Assembly (NCBI GenBank): GCA_020854235.1
Contig: JADZFW010000042.1
Span: 17,845-81,844 of the forward strand
From: Flavobacteriaceae bacterium
Lineage (GTDB): Bacteria; Bacteroidota; Bacteroidia; Flavobacteriales; Flavobacteriaceae
Direction of reading: 5' to 3'
Length of the DNA stretch: 64,000 bases
This document shows, in pieces, positions 60,406-64,000 of the stretch (positions are counted from its first letter, which is position 1; every line of letters starts with the position of its first letter). The notes under the pieces are model-generated. The model saw only the letters and a program-made list of their open reading frames with translations, was not told where the DNA came from and made no database searches. The translations under genes and the position numbers were made by a program.

Positions 60406-62901
60406 TTATTCAATTTCCGTGCCAATTTCTGTATCAGATAAATCTACATCTGTTGCATCAGTATCTTCTTTTACAACTTTGGCTACTGAGGCTATCTCAT
60501 CAGTATCTTTCATGTTTATCAATCTAACGCCTTGGGTAGCTCTACCCATAACTCTTAAGTCCTTGACTTCCATTCGGATAGTTACTCCCGATTTATTGAT
60601 AATCATCAAATCATCATTGTCAGTTACATCTTTAATAGCGATAAGTTCGCCAGTTTTATCTGTTATATTAATGGTCTTAACGCCTTTTCCACCACGATTG
60701 GTTATTCTGTAATCTTCAAGACTGGAACGTTTTCCATATCCTTTTTCAGACACAACCAAGATATCACTTGATTGGTCGTTGATAGCAACCATTCCAATCA
60801 ATTCATCAGTCTTTTCATCGATTAAAATGCCACGAACACCAGATGCAGTTCTTCCCATAGGTCGAGTTTTAGCCTCTTCAAAACGAATAGCTTTTCCTGA
60901 TTTTGCGGCCAACATCACTTGACTTTCACCATTTGTCAATTTAACTTCCAATAATTCATCACCTTCACGAATGGTAATTGCAGCAATTCCATTGGCTCTT
61001 GGACGGGAATATTGTTCCAATGAAGTTTTTTTCACTTGACCCTTTTTGGTTGCCATGATGACATAATGAGAATTTACGTATGCTTCATCTCTTAAATCTT
61101 GTGTAACCAAATAAGACATTACTTTATCATCGGGTTCAATATTAATCAAATTCTGTATGGCTCTTCCTTTAGAGGTCTTAGTCCCTTCCGGAATTTCAAA
61201 TACGCGCATCCAATACACTTTTCCTTTCAAAGTAAATACAAGCATGAACTGATGATTGGTTGCAACAAACATTTGTTCTAAGAAATCTTCTTCTCTAGTA
61301 CTTACACCTTTTTGACCTCGTCCTCCTCGAGCTTGAACTTTATACTCATTTAAATCAGTACGTTTTATATAGCCAGCATGTGAAATGGTAACCAAGACAG
61401 TTGAATCGGGAATGATATCTTCAATATTCATATCACCGCCACTATATTCAATGATAGAACGTCTTTTATCGCCATACTTTTCTTTAACTTCGATTAATTC
61501 ATCTTTGATTATCTGCATTCTTCTCTCTTCACTGGCCAAAATTTCTTTTAAATCGGCTATGAATTTGATGATTTCGTCATACTCAGCTCTCAATTTATCT
61601 TGTTCAAGACCGGTCAACTGACGTAAACGCATCTCAACAATAGCACGTGCTTGAATTTCACTGAAACTAAAACGTTCCATCAATCTTTCACGGGCAGTAT
61701 CAGCATCATTAGAAGAACGAATAATTTTGATTACTTCATCAATATGATCAGAAGCAATAATTAATCCTTCTAAAATATGAGCTCTTTTTTCTGCTTTATC
61801 CAATTCAAATTTCGTTCTTCGAACAACTACATCATGTCTGTGTTCTACGAAATATTTGATAAGCTGTTTTAAGTTCAATTGCAAAGGACGTCCATTAACC
61901 AATGCTACATTGTTTACACTAAATGAGGTTTGAAGAGCCGTATGCTTAAACAAATTATTTAATACCACATTTGGAACTGCATCTCTTTTCAAATGGTAAA
62001 CAATTCGCATACCATTTCTGTCAGATTCGTCCTTGATATCTGAAATTCCGTCTAATTTTTTATCATTGACCAAGTCTGCTGTTTGCTTAATCATCATAGC
62101 TTTATTAACCTGATAAGGAATTTCAGTTACCACTAAATGTTCACGTCCATTAATCTCTTCAAAATGTGATTTAGCTCGCATAACAATACGACCTCTACCC
62201 GTGTGAAATGCATCTTTTACTCCTTCATATCCATAAATGATACCACCTGTAGGGAAATCGGGTGCTTTGATATACTGCATCAACTCATCAATAGTAATAT
62301 CTTTATTATCAACATAAGCAACAATTCCTTCAATAACTTCCGTAATATTGTGTGGTGCCATGTTTGTAGCCATTCCAACTGCAATCCCAGATGCTCCATT
62401 TACTAATAAATTGGGAATTCGAGTAGGTAATACAGTAGGTTCTTCCAGTGTATCATCAAAATTGAGTTTGTGGTCTACGGTATCTTTTTCTATATCAGCA
62501 AGCATATCTTCTGATATTTTTTGCATTCTGGCTTCTGTATAACGCATAGCAGCTGGTGGGTCACCATCAACAGAACCATAATTTCCTTGTCCGTCTACCA
62601 TCATATATCGCATACTCCATTCCTGGGCCATACGTACCATAGAATCATAAACAGAAGTATCTCCATGTGGGTGATATTTACCGAGTACTTCTCCCACAAT
62701 TCTAGCAGATTTTTTATAGGAACCCGTTGCTTTAATACCCAACTCATGCATTCCGAATAAAACCCTTCTATGTACAGGTTTTAATCCATCACGTACATCA
62801 GGTAAAGCACGAGACACAATAACCGACATCGAATAATCGATGTAGGCAGATTTCATTTGATCCTCAATGTTAATAGGAATCAGTTTCTCTCCGTCACTCA
62901 T
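60406..62901 (-). CDS. gyrA: DNA gyrase subunit A
   Basis: 831 aa; [65 protein letters not shown]-terminal beta-pinwheel. Confidence 0.97.
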   Translation of the reverse strand: MSDGEKLIPINIEDQMKSAYIDYSMSVIVSRALPDVRDGLKPVHRRVLFGMHELGIKATGSYKKSARIVGEVLGKYHPHGDTSVYDSMVRMAQEWSMRYMMVDGQGNYGSVDGDPPAAMRYTEARMQKISEDMLADIEKDTVDHKLNFDDTLEEPTVLPTRIPNLLVNGASGIAVGMATNMAPHNITEVIEGIVAYVDNKDITIDELMQYIKAPDFPTGGIIYGYEGVKDAFHTGRGRIVMRAKSHFEEINGREHLVVTEIPYQVNKAMMIKQTADLVNDKKLDGISDIKDESDRNGMRIVYHLKRDAVPNVVLNNLFKHTALQTSFSVNNVALVNGRPLQLNLKQLIKYFVEHRHDVVVRRTKFELDKAEKRAHILEGLIIASDHIDEVIKIIRSSNDADTARERLMERFSFSEIQARAIVEMRLRQLTGLEQDKLRAEYDEIIKFIADLKEILASEERRMQIIKDELIEVKEKYGDKRRSIIEYSGGDMNIEDIIPDSTVLVTISHAGYIKRTDLNEYKVQARGGRGQKGVSTREEDFLEQMFVATNHQFMLVFTLKGKVYWMRVFEIPEGTKTSKGRAIQNLINIEPDDKVMSYLVTQDLRDEAYVNSHYVIMATKKGQVKKTSLEQYSRPRANGIAAITIREGDELLEVKLTNGESQVMLAAKSGKAIRFEEAKTRPMGRTASGVRGILIDEKTDELIGMVAINDQSSDILVVSEKGYGKRSSLEDYRITNRGGKGVKTINITDKTGELIAIKDVTDNDDLMIINKSGVTIRMEVKDLRVMGRATQGVRLINMKDTDEIASVAKVVKEDTDATDVDLSDTEIGTEIE

Positions 62902-63224
62902 AATCGTTTAATACTGTTTAGATATGATTAAATTAAGGGATGCAAGATACAATTTTTTGAAGTTTTTGAAAGTATAATAACAACTTGTTTTTGATATTTT
63001 ATTAACAATCAAAATTGAGTAAAAATGGTCAATATATCTTGAAAATCAATGTAGTACAAAATGAAATTGTGAAAAGTAATTGTTAAAACATTTTTTTTTG
63101 TTATTTGGCTCAAAAAAAGGTCTAATTTTACATGGTAAAACAGGAATAAAATCATTTCTTTGGAAGCTGAAAAGAAACACAAAAATTCCAAAATAATTAA
63201 TCAAAAACTGAAATAAGATAGATA

Positions 63225-64000
63225 ATGCACGATAATTTTTCACCTAAAGTAAAAGATGTAATTGCTTTCAGTAAAGAAGAAGCATTGCGTTTGGGACACG
63301 ATTTTATTGGAACAGAACACTTGATGTTGGGTATAATTCGTCAAGGTGAGGGCAGAGCTTTAACCCTTTTAAAATCTTTACAAATTGATTTGGCATTGAT
63401 GCGAAAAAAAATTGAAGAGATCAGTCCCGCTAAAGATTCACTCAATCAAAATCCCAATAGAACTATACATTTAACCAAACAAGCAGATAAAGCTTTAAAA
63501 ACCACATTTTTGGAAGCAAAATTATACAAAGATGCTTCTATAAATACAGCCCATTTGTTGTTGTGTATTCTAAGAAATGAAAATGATCCAACAACTAAAT
63601 TGTTGCATCAGTTTAATGCTACCTACAGTGTTGTAAGAAACGAATACAAAGAGCAATTTTCCAATCCGATAGAAGAAACCACAAGAGCTGAATATCCTTC
63701 TGATGAGGGAAATCAAGAACAAGATAATCCATTCAATCCTGCCCGTGGTCCTCAAAATCCACAATCTCAACGCAAGACCAAAACACCGGTTTTAGACAAC
63801 TTTGGTCGCGACTTGACTCAATTGGCTATTGAAGGCAAATTGGATCCTGTAGTGGGACGTAAAGCAGAGATAGAACGCGTTTCACAGATATTAAGTCGCC
63901 GTAAAAAAAATAATCCAGTTTTGATTGGAGAACCTGGTGTAGGAAAATCGGCTATTGCTGAAGGTTTGGCATTGCGTATCGTACAACGTAAAGTTTCCCG
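63225..64000 (+). CDS. clpC: ATP-dependent Clp protease ATP-binding subunit, cut by window edge
   Basis: Translation [45 protein letters not shown]...[47 protein letters not shown]. Confidence 0.95.
   Translation, partial: MHDNFSPKVKDVIAFSKEEALRLGHDFIGTEHLMLGIIRQGEGRALTLLKSLQIDLALMRKKIEEISPAKDSLNQNPNRTIHLTKQADKALKTTFLEAKLYKDASINTAHLLLCILRNENDPTTKLLHQFNATYSVVRNEYKEQFSNPIEETTRAEYPSDEGNQEQDNPFNPARGPQNPQSQRKTKTPVLDNFGRDLTQLAIEGKLDPVVGRKAEIERVSQILSRRKKNNPVLIGEPGVGKSAIAEGLALRIVQRKVS

Noticed and set aside
60401-62760. Antisense ORFs within gyrA (60401..60712, 61385..61621, 62203..62406 and others)
   Set aside because: Mirror frames of a highly conserved coding sequence; no independent evidence.

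Overview
64-kb window of AT-rich chromosomal DNA from a Bacteroidota (flavobacteria-like) bacterium. Two predicted secreted proteins carry T9SS C-terminal sorting domains, and TonB/LytTR/AsmA-type genes are present. Most of the window is housekeeping: serC (partial), hutH, an aldehyde dehydrogenase, a Phe/Tyr biosynthesis operon, purB, YceI/pirin/Crp genes, a fused ftcD, oligopeptidase B, an ABC-F ATPase, a SurA/PpiC cluster with a MoxR ATPase, a LytTR two-component system, queE, a TonB receptor, fahA, a GH57-like amylase, an AsmA-like protein, ruvX, gyrA and clpC (partial). About 12-21 kb is accessory: orphan ORFs, a roughly 1.25-kb ORF-poor stretch, a repeated leader-type element, a 30-unit 21-bp minisatellite and a 167-bp direct duplication. 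The strongest non-gene finding is a classical ribosome-mediated attenuator upstream of the aromatic amino-acid operon. It has a 21-aa leader peptide (MTQVNSFYQFFYFYFSHKSRN*, 8 of 9 consecutive codons Phe/Tyr), a 13-bp antiterminator and an intrinsic terminator just before pheA. No rRNA, tRNA, CRISPR array or intact transposon was recognised. All calls were made by eye from the sequence and ORF translations, with no database search.
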